This document shows, in pieces, positions 1-8,906 of a stretch of DNA of 64,000 nt; the stretch's first letter is position 1; every line of letters begins with the position of its first letter. Source of the stretch: Actinomadura hibisca NBRC 15177 (GTDB taxonomy: Bacteria; Actinomycetota; Actinomycetes; Streptosporangiales; Streptosporangiaceae); the NCBI RefSeq assembly GCF_001552635.1, contig NZ_BCRO01000054.1:1-64000 (forward strand), in the 5' to 3' direction. A model generated the notes under the pieces. The model searched no databases. It worked only from the letters and a program-made list of their open reading frames with translations, and was not told the DNA's origin. The position numbers and the translations under genes were made by a program.

Positions 1-270
1 AAGGGCATCCGCGAGATAACCCGCGACGAGTTCGACGCGCAGTCTGCCGTACAAGCCGAAGACGCGCGGGCCCACAGCCGACCTTCCGAGACGTCCGGAT
101 CGAGAACGACCCGTACAGCAGGCCAGGCTCACGCCGTCGATCCGCTTCCCTGGCTTACCCGCCACGGCAGTGTCCGCATCTATGCCAGGACCTCACCTGT
201 GGGGGTTGCGCGACCTGGTGCTGCCCGTTCGGTCTCCTGTGCTCTCGTCAGTATCTCCTGTAGCCCTTGA
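1..270 (+). CDS. Possible 3' end of a gene entering from the left edge
   Basis: Frame 1 is open from the first base to a TGA at 268-270. Its first 40 codons look protein-like (KGIREITRDEF, then a charged stretch), the rest less so. It overlaps, on the other strand, a small gene with a much better ribosome site, so the real coding end may be earlier or the frame may be chance. No family recognised. Confidence 0.25.
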   Translation, partial: KGIREITRDEFDAQSAVQAEDARAHSRPSETSGSRTTRTAGQAHAVDPLPWLTRHGSVRIYARTSPVGVARPGAARSVSCALVSISCSP

Positions 271-341
271 TCGACATCAAGGCGCTCCCTGATTGCTTCG
301 TCCATCTCAGCGCACAGGTTGGCCAGTTCAGATAGCTGCAT
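180..341 (-). CDS. Small helical hypothetical protein (53 aa)
   Basis: Starts MQLSELANLCAEM and is predicted to be helical and acidic. The ATG at 341 is chosen over the longer open frame because a strong Shine-Dalgarno (TAGGAGG) sits 5 bases upstream. Its 3' end overlaps DNA that is repeated near 21.2 kb (14 identical bases). No family recognised. Too small to judge function. Confidence 0.55.
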   Translation of the reverse strand: MQLSELANLCAEMDEAIRERLDVDQGLQEILTRAQETERAAPGRATPTGEVLA

Positions 342-588
342 GGTGCCTCCTACAGACAGGGGTCTACAGGTAAGAGGGTGTCCGCACCGAAAGCGTGAAC
401 TCGATAGCGAAGTTTTTCGCCACCTTGCTCCAGACCCAGAACCAGTGGCTCGGTGACTCACACACCGGTGAAGGCCACTAGCAACACGAGTCCGCACAGG
501 TCAGCACCCAGATGTCAGCTATCAGGCCACTTGGTGAACGTCATAGACTCAGCCAAAGTCAGGAACCGATCCGGCGACTCCCACAGGT

Positions 589-1314
589 GTGTCGCACCGC
601 TGTAGATCGGTCGCCATCGAAGCGACGCTTCCCCTTGAGAGACCTGATCCAGTGCCTGCCTCCTCACCACCCGATGATCACCCAGATCTGCCGCCCCTGT
701 CCGCTAAAGATCAACGTGACCTGGAGTTGCTGCTCACTGGACGCAGCCCGCGCCGCGAACGGCTGGACGACGTCGAACCCGTTGCCTGCATGGCGGCCAT
801 CGCCACCGCGATCGTCATCGGCATGTGTGTGTTCTTCATCCGCGGTGGCATGACTCATCAACTGTTCTGGCCGATAGCAGTCCCCGCTGCTACCTGCGCC
901 GCAGTCACCTGGCACAGCTCGGCCTGGCTCCTTTGGGGCAATCGTCTGCGTCTGCCGCGCCCAGGCGGGCGGATGGTTGTCACGCCTGCCGACCGGCGCA
1001 CGATCAACGTGGCAGCGGCACTGGTGGGGGTCGATGTCGTGGCGGTGCTGGCCTCGACGATCGCAATGCTGTGGATCGGCATCGCCGATGGTGGTCAAGC
1101 TCTCGTCCGTGCAGTGACCTATCCGACAGTGGCTGGAGGGATGAACCTCTTCATGGCCCTGTTCCTGCTGGAGGTGCAGATCCAGCCTTGGCGCCCGGTA
1201 GATAGCTGCCAACGCATTGACTACCAGCAGGCCCGTTTGCTGCGCTGGCTGGTCACCTCCCCTGCTATGCAACGGCTCAGTTGCATCCTCTTTGGCCGTA
1301 CCACCGGGCGCTGA
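589..1314 (+). CDS. Four-TM membrane protein, unknown
   Basis: 241 aa from a GTG. A charged N-terminal tail of about 60 residues (AKDQRDLELLLTGRSPRRERL) precedes about four hydrophobic segments near residues 66-85, 92-115, 140-166 and 178-198, then a short basic cytoplasmic tail. Topology resembles the small membrane proteins often carried by actinobacterial conjugative elements, but no family is recognised. The start is uncertain: no clear ribosome site precedes the GTG and a later start is possible. Confidence 0.6.
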   Translation: MSHRCRSVAIEATLPLERPDPVPASSPPDDHPDLPPLSAKDQRDLELLLTGRSPRRERLDDVEPVACMAAIATAIVIGMCVFFIRGGMTHQLFWPIAVPAATCAAVTWHSSAWLLWGNRLRLPRPGGRMVVTPADRRTINVAAALVGVDVVAVLASTIAMLWIGIADGGQALVRAVTYPTVAGGMNLFMALFLLEVQIQPWRPVDSCQRIDYQQARLLRWLVTSPAMQRLSCILFGRTTGR

Positions 1315-1479
1315 CTATGGCGTCCTGTTGATCACTATGTTCTTCCAACATCTCGCGCTCGGGCTCACCACACATCTGAACTGACCAGGTGGGGTGGGGT
1401 GACGATGCAGGGAAGCGGAGCAGCCGACCGCGCGCAACCGGCTCCGCAGTTTTCCCCTGCCGCACGCCCGGGTCATGAG

Positions 1480-1779
1480 TCAGTCGATCAGCAGCGGCAC
1501 GGTGTCGCGCACCAGTCGTTTGGCGCAGGCATCCAGGCCACTGGAGGTGAACACGATCGCCGCCCGCAGAAGATCCTCCTCGTCCCTGGCCAGCCGACCG
1601 CGCGCGTCCTTTCCCTTCTCCGACTGCTTGGCGTCGCGGATCTGACCAAGCCCGTCGAAGACACCCTGCACCGACCCATGAGCGGCCGTCAGGAACCGCC
1701 ACGCCGGATTGATCGCCTTTCCCCGCGGCTTGGCCGGGAGTGCGCTGAGCTCGATGGAGGTGTATCCGTTGCCGCCCAT
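1480..1779 (-). pseudogene. Truncated helical (HEPN-like?) protein remnant
   Basis: Reads MGGNGYTSIELSALP and then a helical segment with DLLRAAIVFTSSGLDA, a pattern seen in helical HEPN-type proteins, but stops abruptly after VPLLID where such proteins normally continue. Upstream another frame (MIYLLIKIGVQRGETVAEL, from about 1830) also looks coding, suggesting a frameshift near the start. Read as a decayed gene; the HEPN suggestion is weak inference from the helix pattern only. 1315-1479 holds nothing recognised. Confidence 0.35.
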
Positions 1780-1950
1780 TCCGCCAGTTCCGCAACCGTT
1801 TCTCCGCGCTGCACGCCGATCTTGATCAACAAGTAGATCATTACCCGCTGATCTCATTGGTGATCATGGCGGCGCGAGAGCCGTCAGCCGCCGGTGACCA
1901 GGTCTTCTCCCAGAGCACGAGCCTTGAGACGGTGCCGCCCCGGCGGTACG

Positions 1951-2163
1951 GATTCCGGAGCCTGGCAGACCACGGCCGTCCGCGCCTGGTCGTTCGTCCG
2001 CGCGCTCGTTCCTCGCGCTGCGGGCGCTCCACCACGGCGCTTGCCGTCCGTGGCCCGCCCTGACGGCTCCTCCGTCCCGCCGGGCGGACACCAGAGACCT
2101 CACGGAGGCCGTCATGCACCCTGCCCTGCACCGAAACCGGCCGTGCGTGCCTGGGGCTGCGCC
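1951..2163 (+). promoter_or_regulatory. Structured leader A
   Basis: Long GC-rich untranslated stretch before the gene at 2164. It shares with the leader at 7.0 kb the blocks GGAGCCTGGCAG (1957), GGTCGTTCGTCCGCGC (1988) and CCTCGCGCTGC (2011) in the same order and spacing. CCACGG at 1970 can pair with CCGTGG at 2048. One of seven related leaders in the window; lacks the AAGATC hairpin seen in four of them. Confidence 0.45.
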
Positions 2164-2622
2164 GTGCTGATCCCCTCCATCAAGCTCACCTTCGACCTCA
2201 ATCAGGCCGTCGCACTGGCCAGGGAGTCCCTCGAAGACACCGATCGCGTCACCAAGCTCTATCCCAACCTGGCCGACGCGGCGTCGCTGCGCCCGGCGCT
2301 GCTGTTCCACAAAGGCGAGGGCGTGTTCCTCATCTCGTCCGCCGACGCCATCGGCAGCCGGCCCCTGTTCGCCGACGGTTTCGATGCCTACCACGACAAC
2401 TGGCGACCACGCTGGGCCGAGCACGGCCTGCCGGAAGGGCCTTCCGCCCACCGTATCGACCTTCTCGCCGGGGGGCTTTTCACCCACCTGCGGGAAGCCG
2501 CGGCCGATCGGCACGTTCTGCTGTGCATCACCTACACCGAGGGCTTCGCGCCCCGCGTCACCCATCCCCACGCCGGGCCCGGCACCGACGCCTACGTCAG
2601 CGGCTGCTGCCCGCCCTCCTGA
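2164..2622 (+). CDS. Hypothetical protein (152 aa)
   Basis: GTG start (VLIPSIKLTFDLNQAVALA); the open frame extends further upstream but only through leader-type sequence that does not look like protein. Mixed alpha/beta composition with LTFDLNQAVALARESLED near the N-terminus and no membrane segment. First of a run of plus-strand accessory genes to 6.9 kb. Family unknown. An alternative in-frame start cannot be excluded because no strong ribosome site is visible. Confidence 0.5.
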   Translation: MLIPSIKLTFDLNQAVALARESLEDTDRVTKLYPNLADAASLRPALLFHKGEGVFLISSADAIGSRPLFADGFDAYHDNWRPRWAEHGLPEGPSAHRIDLLAGGLFTHLREAAADRHVLLCITYTEGFAPRVTHPHAGPGTDAYVSGCCPPS

Positions 2623-2711
2623 CCCATTCGCCGCCGCCGGGCTCCCCAGGGCCTCCAGGTCCAAGGGCCGGTCCGGTTGCCTCACCTTCCCATCCCGAAA
2701 GTGATTCTTCT

Positions 2712-3620
2712 TTGGATCAGGTCATCATCGACGCGCCGTCGTCGGTCACAACGTCGTATCTCGTCGCCACTCATTTCCACGTCGGCCACCCGCAGCTGCT
2801 GATCATTCCGCGGCTGCGTGAGCTCCTGGCCGATGAGCACCCGTTGGCCGAGACCGCGTTGGAGCTGCTGCGGTCGGACTCGTGCACGCTCACCCAGCTG
2901 GAGGTGGCCTCCTCCGGGCGGCGCGAAGACCTCCAGGACGTTCTCGGCGAGCAGCCGGCGTTGCGTGCGATCCAGGCCGCCCGCTACCACCAGGTCCTCA
3001 CCGTGGAGGCAGCGGTGGCGGCGCTCCCCAAGGTCGCTCAGGCCATGCGGCTGATCGCCCGCACCCTCGCGTTCGTCACGGGCGGGGTGTTCGTGGACCT
3101 TGCGGGTCGGATCGTGCTCGCCGACCGGCATCCGGCGTTGGAGCCGTCGGCGTTCACCGTGTCGGCCTGCTGGGTGACCATCGTCATCAACCACGGCCAC
3201 GACCCCGACAGCCTTTCCGCGCAGACGTGGGGGCTGAGCCGGTTCGGGCTGCCCGAGCTGGGCACCTCCGGGTTCGGGCAGCCGTCGACGCTGACCGCGT
3301 TCAACCTGCTGGCCGGGATCTCCACCCACCTGCTGGACGGCCAATGGGCCTACCTCGCCTCCCGCGGAACCGGCCCCACCAGGGCGCTGCCCAGCCGTCT
3401 GGACCTCGACGTCGCCTGGGTCTACCGCTTCTACGACCTGCCGCCGGCGACCGCGGGAACCCTGCCGCTTCAGCTGCGGCCCGTCTCCTCCACGCCGGCC
3501 GACGGCCTTCATGTCCTGCCGGCCGGAGGCACCGACGCGGATCTCGCCCGCTGGTGGCGGACCCAGGTATCCGCAGTCATCCCCGATCTCCATCCGAAAT
3601 CTGGAAGGAACCTGCGTTGA
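2712..3620 (+). CDS. Hypothetical soluble protein (302 aa)
   Basis: Coding from about LDQVIIDAPSS (TTG at 2712, weak start; the frame is open further upstream, overlapping the previous gene). Sequence is convincingly protein-like: YLVATHFHVGHPQ, a helical middle, then WVTIVINHGHDPDSLSAQTWG and FNLLAGISTHLLDGQWAYL. The overall pattern loosely recalls DUF4261-type proteins but I would not assign it. Its stop TGA overlaps the TTG of the next gene, so the two are probably translated together. Confidence 0.6.
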   Translation: MDQVIIDAPSSVTTSYLVATHFHVGHPQLLIIPRLRELLADEHPLAETALELLRSDSCTLTQLEVASSGRREDLQDVLGEQPALRAIQAARYHQVLTVEAAVAALPKVAQAMRLIARTLAFVTGGVFVDLAGRIVLADRHPALEPSAFTVSACWVTIVINHGHDPDSLSAQTWGLSRFGLPELGTSGFGQPSTLTAFNLLAGISTHLLDGQWAYLASRGTGPTRALPSRLDLDVAWVYRFYDLPPATAGTLPLQLRPVSSTPADGLHVLPAGGTDADLARWWRTQVSAVIPDLHPKSGRNLR

Positions 3621-3961
3621 TCCACAATGATCGGCCCGACCGTCCGCTGTCTGCCGACGACCTCGACTATCCCACGGACAAAGCCCATTCCCGCGCCGTC
3701 CTTCCGGATGGTCCAGGCGACGAGAGCGATGCGCACGGTCCGGCCCCTTACGAAGAGATTCGTATCACGACGACGTTCGGCCAGCACAGATTCGGCCGTG
3801 CCCTTGCCCGCGCCGCCGTCCGGTCGGGTCTGAGCGTGGAGTACTTCCACAACGGCCAGTGGTCGCTCCGCACTCACCTGCTGCGGGTGACCGGGCCTCG
3901 CGCGAAGACGTTCTGCGTAGCCGTCATGCAGATCGCGGCCAGGATCGGAAAGGCCCGGTGA
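3617..3961 (+). CDS. Hypothetical protein (114 aa), coupled
   Basis: TTG start overlapping the previous stop (TTGA), preceded by GGAAGGA at the right distance. An acidic, probably disordered N-terminus (residues 1-45) leads to a compact basic domain with FGQHRFGRALARAAVRSGL and a helical end. Function unknown. Part of a coupled chain 2712-4718. Confidence 0.6.
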   Translation: MIHNDRPDRPLSADDLDYPTDKAHSRAVLPDGPGDESDAHGPAPYEEIRITTTFGQHRFGRALARAAVRSGLSVEYFHNGQWSLRTHLLRVTGPRAKTFCVAVMQIAARIGKAR

Positions 3962-4191
3962 CCCGATCACCTGCGAACACCACAGCGCCGTTCGAGCCCT
4001 TCACTGGCACCGTGAAGGAGTTCACCCGAGCCCTGCACGAACACAACCTCAGCTGCCAAACCTGCGCTCCGTCCGGCTTGCCCAGCACCGATGACGGCCC
4101 GCTGTGCCCGAGCGGCCGCACGTTGCGCCGCAGCCTGGCCTACGCCCGAGGACGCGAGGCGAACATGACCGGAGCGTACCTGGACAGGTGA
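3958..4191 (+). CDS. Small Cys-containing protein (77 aa), coupled
   Basis: GTG start overlaps the previous stop by 4 bases (GTGA), with GGAAAGG upstream. Contains CQTC and a later Cys (LCPSG), which could bind one metal. No family recognised. The 4-base overlaps on both sides argue that it is real and translated with its neighbours. Confidence 0.55.
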   Translation: MTRSPANTTAPFEPFTGTVKEFTRALHEHNLSCQTCAPSGLPSTDDGPLCPSGRTLRRSLAYARGREANMTGAYLDR

Positions 4192-4718
4192 AACCAACTG
4201 ATTCACCGCTAGACGGCCCGGCCATTCGGACCGATAGCGTCATGCCCGACGGCCGACTGCTGCCCACCGATCTGATCGGCGGGTTCTTCCGCGTCCACTT
4301 CAACCTGCGGACCCATGTATGGAGCGTGTCCGCTGTCGCCGGGCTGGCACGAGGCCGGGTGGTCGCAAACGTGGACGACATCACCCTCGCCCGTGCCCGG
4401 ATGATCGTCTCCGAGGCCGGGCTGCGCCGGGTCAAAGAGAAAGGTCACCGTGCGGTCCACGCTTGGGTGTGCGGCACGGTGACAGCCGTCAACACCCGAC
4501 CCGATCTCACCGGCCTGACCAAGGTCTCCTACAACCCCCGCCCGAAGGACGAGGGCTTCGACCCCTTCTTCCGGGTGGTGGCGGCGTCCGGCCTCGGGCC
4601 GACGGTCACCGAGGCCGACTGGCTCCTGCTGGCCAAACCCTCCCCTGACGCTCCCAAGGGCTATGCCTGGCTCCGCCGACCCGTGCCCCAACTACCGAAG
4701 GCGTCTTCCCATGCTTGA
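4188..4718 (+). CDS. Phage/plasmid-type small conserved protein (176 aa)
   Basis: GTG start overlaps the previous stop (GTGA). The core reads FFRVHFNLRTHVWSV, then GRVVANVDDITLARARM, VSEAGLRRV and HAWVCGTV. This order (beta hairpin, V-SEAGRRRV, HA-G) matches a small module common in phage and mobile-element proteins of unknown function. C-terminus is proline-rich. Next gene starts 8 bases before this one stops. Confidence 0.6.
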   Translation: MKPTDSPLDGPAIRTDSVMPDGRLLPTDLIGGFFRVHFNLRTHVWSVSAVAGLARGRVVANVDDITLARARMIVSEAGLRRVKEKGHRAVHAWVCGTVTAVNTRPDLTGLTKVSYNPRPKDEGFDPFFRVVAASGLGPTVTEADWLLLAKPSPDAPKGYAWLRRPVPQLPKASSHA

Positions 4719-5190
4719 TCGCTACGACGTCCGCCCGGCGCTTGAGCACCTGTGGCAGCTCCTGGCCGACCAGGTGATCGGCGAAATCGAGCTGGGCCCG
4801 TTCGGCTGGCTCTGGCTCGGCCGACCCGCACCCAACCTCGACAACCTGCTCCTGCGCCCGGTTCCCGCCCGCCCCGAGGTGATCGAGCTGGTCAATCCCA
4901 CGGCGCAGCGGTGGATCGAGGCCACCGAGCTGTTCATCGCCCCCGCCCGCGTTCTGTCCCCGCTCGGCGTGATCACCGGCGGGACCGCTGTTTCCGCGAC
5001 CGGGCCCGTGCTCGGTCTGGAGTGCTGGTCCCGCCGTCTGGACATCCGCACCAGCATCACCGCGCCCCTGCACGGCTCCCCCGTCTCCGGCCTCGGTGAG
5101 CGCGCCTACAGCACCGCAGGCCGGCCCCCGCACTGGGTCCAGCTCGTCCTGCAACCCCACTGTCCTTTCACCGACCGCTCTCAGCCCTGA
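4711..5190 (+). CDS. Hypothetical protein (159 aa), coupled
   Basis: ATG overlaps the end of the preceding gene by 8 bases. Reads MLDRYDVRPALEHLWQLLAD, then a beta-rich segment (EIELGPFGWLWLGRPA) and a proline-rich tail. No Cys pairs or membrane segments. Unknown function; last clearly coupled member of the chain. Confidence 0.55.
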   Translation: MLDRYDVRPALEHLWQLLADQVIGEIELGPFGWLWLGRPAPNLDNLLLRPVPARPEVIELVNPTAQRWIEATELFIAPARVLSPLGVITGGTAVSATGPVLGLECWSRRLDIRTSITAPLHGSPVSGLGERAYSTAGRPPHWVQLVLQPHCPFTDRSQP

Positions 5191-5250
5191 CCCAGATCGA
5201 AGGCCGCGAACCAAGAGCCCGAATCTCCGCATCTCCCCCGAAAGATCGCT

Positions 5251-5586
5251 ATGCCGACCCCGTATCGCCTGTTCATGTTCACCGCCGATCCCCGCGTCCG
5301 CGCGCTCGGCGAAGCAGCCGCCGCCGAGCTCCGCGCCCCCTACGCCGTCACCTGCGACCCCGCCGCACTCGCCCGCGCCCTGACCTTCTCCACCGTCCCG
5401 GTCTTCATCGGCGACGACCTCATGGCCCAAGCGCTCGACGTCGCCCGCTCCATCGACCAAGCCGTCCTCAACCGCCGCCCCGCCCACCGGACCGCGATCA
5501 GCGCTCGTCTTCCCGGCCTGCTGGACGCTGGCCTCCACGTGGCGCTCGGCTTCAACCAAGCCGTCGATGTTCGCGTCGATGCCTAG
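5251..5586 (+). CDS. Hypothetical alpha/beta protein (111 aa)
   Basis: ATG preceded by CCGAAAG. Begins MPTPYRLFMFTADPRVRALG and has VPVFIGDDLMAQAL, the pattern of a small alpha/beta fold in which a beta strand is followed by an acidic loop. Possibly a receiver-like or nucleotide-handling fold, but no motif is decisive. Confidence 0.55.
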   Translation: MPTPYRLFMFTADPRVRALGEAAAAELRAPYAVTCDPAALARALTFSTVPVFIGDDLMAQALDVARSIDQAVLNRRPAHRTAISARLPGLLDAGLHVALGFNQAVDVRVDA

Positions 5587-5589
5587 GCC

Positions 5590-6147
5590 GTGCCCGACCC
5601 GGCCCAGGTCACCCGGCTCACCGGCTGGCTTCGCGACCAGCTCCCCGACCTGTTCGACCCCGCCCAGCTTCCCGGCGCCTACCCCTACAGCTACGGCGTG
5701 CCCAGCCCCGAGGGTGACTGGCGCTACCTCCTGGACACTGACTCGATCAGCTACGGGGCCGGGCTCTGGCCTTTCTACCGATCCACCGATACCGGACAGC
5801 ATCCGGCCGGCGTCCGCTTGTCCCCGGGCACCGAGCTCTACGCCTGGGCCAACGAGCACATCTTCCTCGGACCGAGCTTTTGGAGCGGCGACATCGCCGA
5901 AGCGACCCTCCACCTCTACTGCGGATACGACGGTGCCCAGCACTGGGGTCACGACGGCAAGATCCGGCTCCTGCTCGCCCAGCACACAGCCGAAATCCAC
6001 CCCGAGATCCCCGAGACGCTACGCGAACAGGCCCAGGACAAGGCCGACAAGCTCCTCGCCTCGATCATCACCCATCGCGTCGCCCGCGACAGCGGTGCCG
6101 CCGAGCCGCTGACCGCCCGGCGGCATTTCCGCCCTGACGCCCCTTGA
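5590..6147 (+). CDS. Hypothetical protein (185 aa)
   Basis: GTG start 3 bases after the previous stop. Rich in aromatic residues (PYSYGVPSPEGDWRYLL, GLWPFYRS, HLYCGYDGAQHWGHDGK), ending in a basic helical tail. Looks like a genuine globular protein; no family recognised. Confidence 0.55.
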   Translation: MPDPAQVTRLTGWLRDQLPDLFDPAQLPGAYPYSYGVPSPEGDWRYLLDTDSISYGAGLWPFYRSTDTGQHPAGVRLSPGTELYAWANEHIFLGPSFWSGDIAEATLHLYCGYDGAQHWGHDGKIRLLLAQHTAEIHPEIPETLREQAQDKADKLLASIITHRVARDSGAAEPLTARRHFRPDAP

Positions 6148-6250
6148 ACTTCCCACCTCGCCCGGTCAGCGGTCGGCGTTTCAGCAGCCCGGCGCTACAC
6201 CCCTGCCACCCATTCCTCAGTTGCTTTCTCATCCCAGAGAAAGAAGGATC

Positions 6251-6916
6251 ATGACTCCTGGCCGTCGCGACGTTTTCTCCGCTCAGCCGCCTAGCTTGCT
6301 TGATCCGGCGATCGTGAACCGCCGCTCAGCGACCGGGGCGGCCTTCGCGGTCGTCGGCGGGCTCGACGATGACCTGTTCGGCCCCGCCCCCCGGGACGAA
6401 TGCCAAAGGTGGATCACCGAGTCCGCGGATGTGCGGCAGATGCTCGCCCAGCTCCCCGTCCCGGCACCCCGCACCAAGGGCGTCACCGCCCCGGGCCACC
6501 ACCAGGACGACGTGGTCGAGTTCGTCCGGCTCGGCATGACCTTCAGTCTGGAGTTCGCGGTGCAGGTCACCCGAGAGGAGACCTTCGCGCGGTGCCTGCT
6601 GCACATGGCGTACGGGTCGATGCGGCCTGTGCACACGATCGGTCTGCTCCTGCCGTTCTTCCGCCAGGCTGCCCACGTCGAGATCGGCCGCCTGGTGGAA
6701 CCGTTCGTCACCATGCACTTCGCCATCGCTACGCCCGACCGGCAGCGGGTGTGCGCTGAACTGGTCGAGGCCGCGTGGCGTTCCAAGGCCGACATCGTCG
6801 GCGTCCGGCACCTGACCCCCTTGGGATCACGAACCGACCGCTACACCTACCTGAGGCGCGGATCCACCAGCGTCGGGGATGCCCCGATCACCGTCCGGAT
6901 GAAGTGGGACGGCTGA
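6251..6916 (+). CDS. Hypothetical protein (221 aa)
   Basis: ATG preceded by AGAAGGA, which decides against the longer frame. The sequence is well-behaved (DVVEFVRLGMTFSLEFAVQV, then CLLHMAYGSMRPVHTIGLLLPFFRQAAHVEIGRLV shows a long helical hydrophobic core) and ends in a short beta segment. No recognised family. Followed by a hairpin terminator. Confidence 0.55.
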   Translation: MTPGRRDVFSAQPPSLLDPAIVNRRSATGAAFAVVGGLDDDLFGPAPRDECQRWITESADVRQMLAQLPVPAPRTKGVTAPGHHQDDVVEFVRLGMTFSLEFAVQVTREETFARCLLHMAYGSMRPVHTIGLLLPFFRQAAHVEIGRLVEPFVTMHFAIATPDRQRVCAELVEAAWRSKADIVGVRHLTPLGSRTDRYTYLRRGSTSVGDAPITVRMKWDG

Positions 6917-6943
6917 CCTTCATCCTTCCTCACCGGCCGACGC

Positions 6944-6982
6944 GGGAAGGGAGCGGCGGCTGACCCGCTTCACTCCCTTCCC
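6944..6982 (+). terminator. Hairpin terminator
   Basis: GGGAAGGGAG (6944) pairs perfectly with CTCCCTTCCC (6973) across an 18-base loop, 27 bases after the stop of the 6251 gene. No T-tract, as is usual in actinobacteria. Confidence 0.5.
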
Positions 6983-6999
6983 TCGGTCGCCGCTCCGAG

Positions 7000-7166
7000 G
7001 AGTCGGCTTGGGAGCCTGGCAGGCATCGGCCGCAGCCCAAGGTCGTTCGTCCGCGCCCTCGTCCCTCGCGCTGCAGGCGCTCCACCTTGCGGCTGACCTG
7101 GCCGCCGCCCGCCCGAGCGGCTTCTCGCCGACACCCGGCAATCGAGCCAACCGCAGGAGGGCACCC
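7000..7166 (+). promoter_or_regulatory. Structured leader B
   Basis: Paralogue of leader A: GGAGCCTGGCAG at 7011, GGTCGTTCGTCCGCGC at 7041 and CCTCGCGCTGC at 7064 recur in the same order. It ends in GCAGGAGGG, a strong ribosome site for the ATG at 7167. The gene it serves is decayed. Confidence 0.45.
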
Positions 7167-7572
7167 ATGGGAGTCATCACCACCGGCAGCCACGATCACT
7201 CCGACGCCGCATCCATCATCATCGCGCTGCCCAAGCTCGACAAGCAGTTCACCAGCCCCCACATCCTGGTCTACGGCGGCGCACACGGCGCTGAAACCAC
7301 GGCGGCCAAGGCCGCGACGAGCCTCAGCTGACAGGTCGAGGCCCACCAGATCAACTGGCAGGCCCCTTGCGTCCACCAATGCAGGCACGGCGGCCAGCGG
7401 CACAACCACAACGGCAACTACTGGCCCGGCTGTCAGCCTCCGCCACAACCAGAACATGGCCGACCTCGACGGCGATCTCCTCTTGGCCCCCTTCAAAACC
7501 GGCGTCACCAACTGCGGCATCACCGACATGGTTCAGCGCGCCGGCACCCCCGTCGAGATCTACTGGGACTGA
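7167..7572 (+). pseudogene. Broken accessory gene (stop plus frameshift)
   Basis: Opens well (MGVITTGSHDHSDAAS with a strong ribosome site) but meets TGA at 7329-7331. The same frame continues with QVEAHQINWQAP and a Cys/His-rich part, then the coding signal moves to another frame, ending NQNMADLDGDLLLAPF to a stop at 7572. Two independent lesions indicate decay, or sequencing errors. Original function unknown. Confidence 0.5.
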
Positions 7573-7632
7573 CCGCCTCTGGGCTTCCTAGACTGCCTGA
7601 GGAGCCCTTCTTTCTACCTGGCCACAATCTAG

Positions 7633-8071
7633 TTCTCCGCTTCCAAGGAGCCGCGAAGGCCGCCCGGGAGATCGCATGGCGGTTCCTGCCCCAGCTCTAC
7701 GCCCGGCTCTGGGAGCACAGCGACTTCAAGCAGAGGTTTCTCCAAGCGCGGACCCACCGCATCGCCATGCAGCGCCCAGCGCGGGACATCCTCGGCGAGG
7801 ATGATCTGTCCTCGTAGTTCTGGCGCCATACGACCGACGAGCAGCAACCCATCGCCGTCGTCGGGGCCCGCAACCACTACAACGACATCCACACCAAGAT
7901 CACCTTCAACCACGCTGAATTCGGCCACGCGCATGACTATGAGCAGGTCGACTGCCTGACGTGTTAGGCCCGTCCACCGGCGAGCTGCTCCAGCTCACCA
8001 CGGCACTCGACACGATCCTCAAGGCTCGGCCCATGGCCTGGGACACGAGCGCGGCCAGCCGAACCGGCTGA
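7633..8071 (+). pseudogene. Decayed hypothetical gene
   Basis: No start codon is apparent. A protein-like frame begins VLRFQGAAKAAREIAW, is broken by TAG at about 7816, resumes FWRHTTDEQQPIAVVGARN and DIHTKITFNHAEFGH, stops at about 7966, and continues in another frame (GELLQLTTALDTILKARP) to TGA 8069-8071. His-rich middle. Family unknown. Clear pseudogene unless the assembly is faulty here. Confidence 0.45.
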
Positions 8072-8183
8072 CCTCCTTCGTCGATCAACCACTCGTGAGC
8101 GCGGCCCGTCACCCTCACCGCTCGCTCCCGTCATCCCCCGGCGTTCCTCTGCGCCTGATCCTGGCCTCTCTTAGTCTGGCCGG

Positions 8184-8447
8184 GTGAACAGCGCGCCCGA
8201 CGACCTGGCTGAGGCTCTCGCCGTCGCCGCACGCAGACTCGCCATCACGGCGGAGAATCACCTGCTGTCCCGGCAGGTTCCCGGTATCACGCGGTCGCTG
8301 GTCGAGGTGGTCGGTGAGCTGGAAGCACTGCTGTCGAGCGCTCAGTTCCACAACGCCTTGTCCGGCGATCGGCAAGAAGCAGACCGGCAAGCGGCTCTGG
8401 AAGGTTTGGCGCTGGCGCAGCGCGCTCTCGTCCGCTTGTCCCTGTGA
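8184..8447 (+). CDS. Small helical protein (87 aa)
   Basis: GTG start, no obvious ribosome site. Strongly helical with heptad-like Leu/Ala spacing (DDLAEALAVAARRLAITAE, then VEVVGELEALLSSAQF). Followed 27 bases later by a perfect terminator hairpin, which supports a transcribed gene. Function unknown. Confidence 0.5.
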   Translation: MNSAPDDLAEALAVAARRLAITAENHLLSRQVPGITRSLVEVVGELEALLSSAQFHNALSGDRQEADRQAALEGLALAQRALVRLSL

Positions 8448-8474
8448 GCTAGCGTCCAGCCTCAGCAAAGGGGC

Positions 8475-8506
8475 GAGCCCGCCGCGACGGGGCACGCGGC
8501 GGGCTC
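8475..8506 (+). terminator. Perfect 12-bp hairpin terminator
   Basis: GAGCCCGCCGCG (8475) pairs with CGCGGCGGGCTC (8495) around an 8-base loop. 8507 to about 8775 holds no gene that I can support. Confidence 0.65.
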
Positions 8507-8775
8507 AAGGAGCGCCACCGACGGGGCTTCGGCGGCATCGGCCTGGCCGGAGCCTCGTCATGCTGTGGTGGCGTGCACGAAACCCCGACGAGAGGAGTAT
8601 CTGACGTTCGCGGCGTTCCCGCCAGAGGTCTGCCATCAATGGTTCCGTCACGCTTCCGGCACGTGAGTGATGGCGATCCCGCCGATTTCTCCGAGATGCC
8701 CGTTGCCCTGGCCGCCACGGTGAAGCTCGCATGATTGGTTGACCTGCCCTGAGGTTGGGTGACCGGTTGGCGGCC

Positions 8776-8906
8776 GGTGGGGTCTTGGCTCGTAGCTTCG
8801 CGGACGCGCTCCTGCACGCAACCGGACTCGCTACGCTCCCCCGGTGTGCGCTCCGTCGCTGGCGCCCGCGCGCGGCCTCGCTTCAAGACCACCACTGGAG
8901 GCCGCC
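8776..8906 (+). promoter_or_regulatory. Structured leader C
   Basis: GGTGGGGTCTTG (8776) can pair, with one bulge, with CAAGACCACC (8884), ending four bases before the GGAGG ribosome site of the gene at 8907. Between them lies GGACTCGCTACGCTCCC, related to the GCTCTCGCT-CGCTCGCC block of leaders D and G. No AAGATC hairpin in this copy. Confidence 0.45.

Noticed and set aside
7329..7818. In-frame TGA and TAG as recoded codons (Sec or suppressor)
   Set aside because: The same genes also have frameshifts and no SECIS-type hairpin follows; decay or sequence error is simpler.
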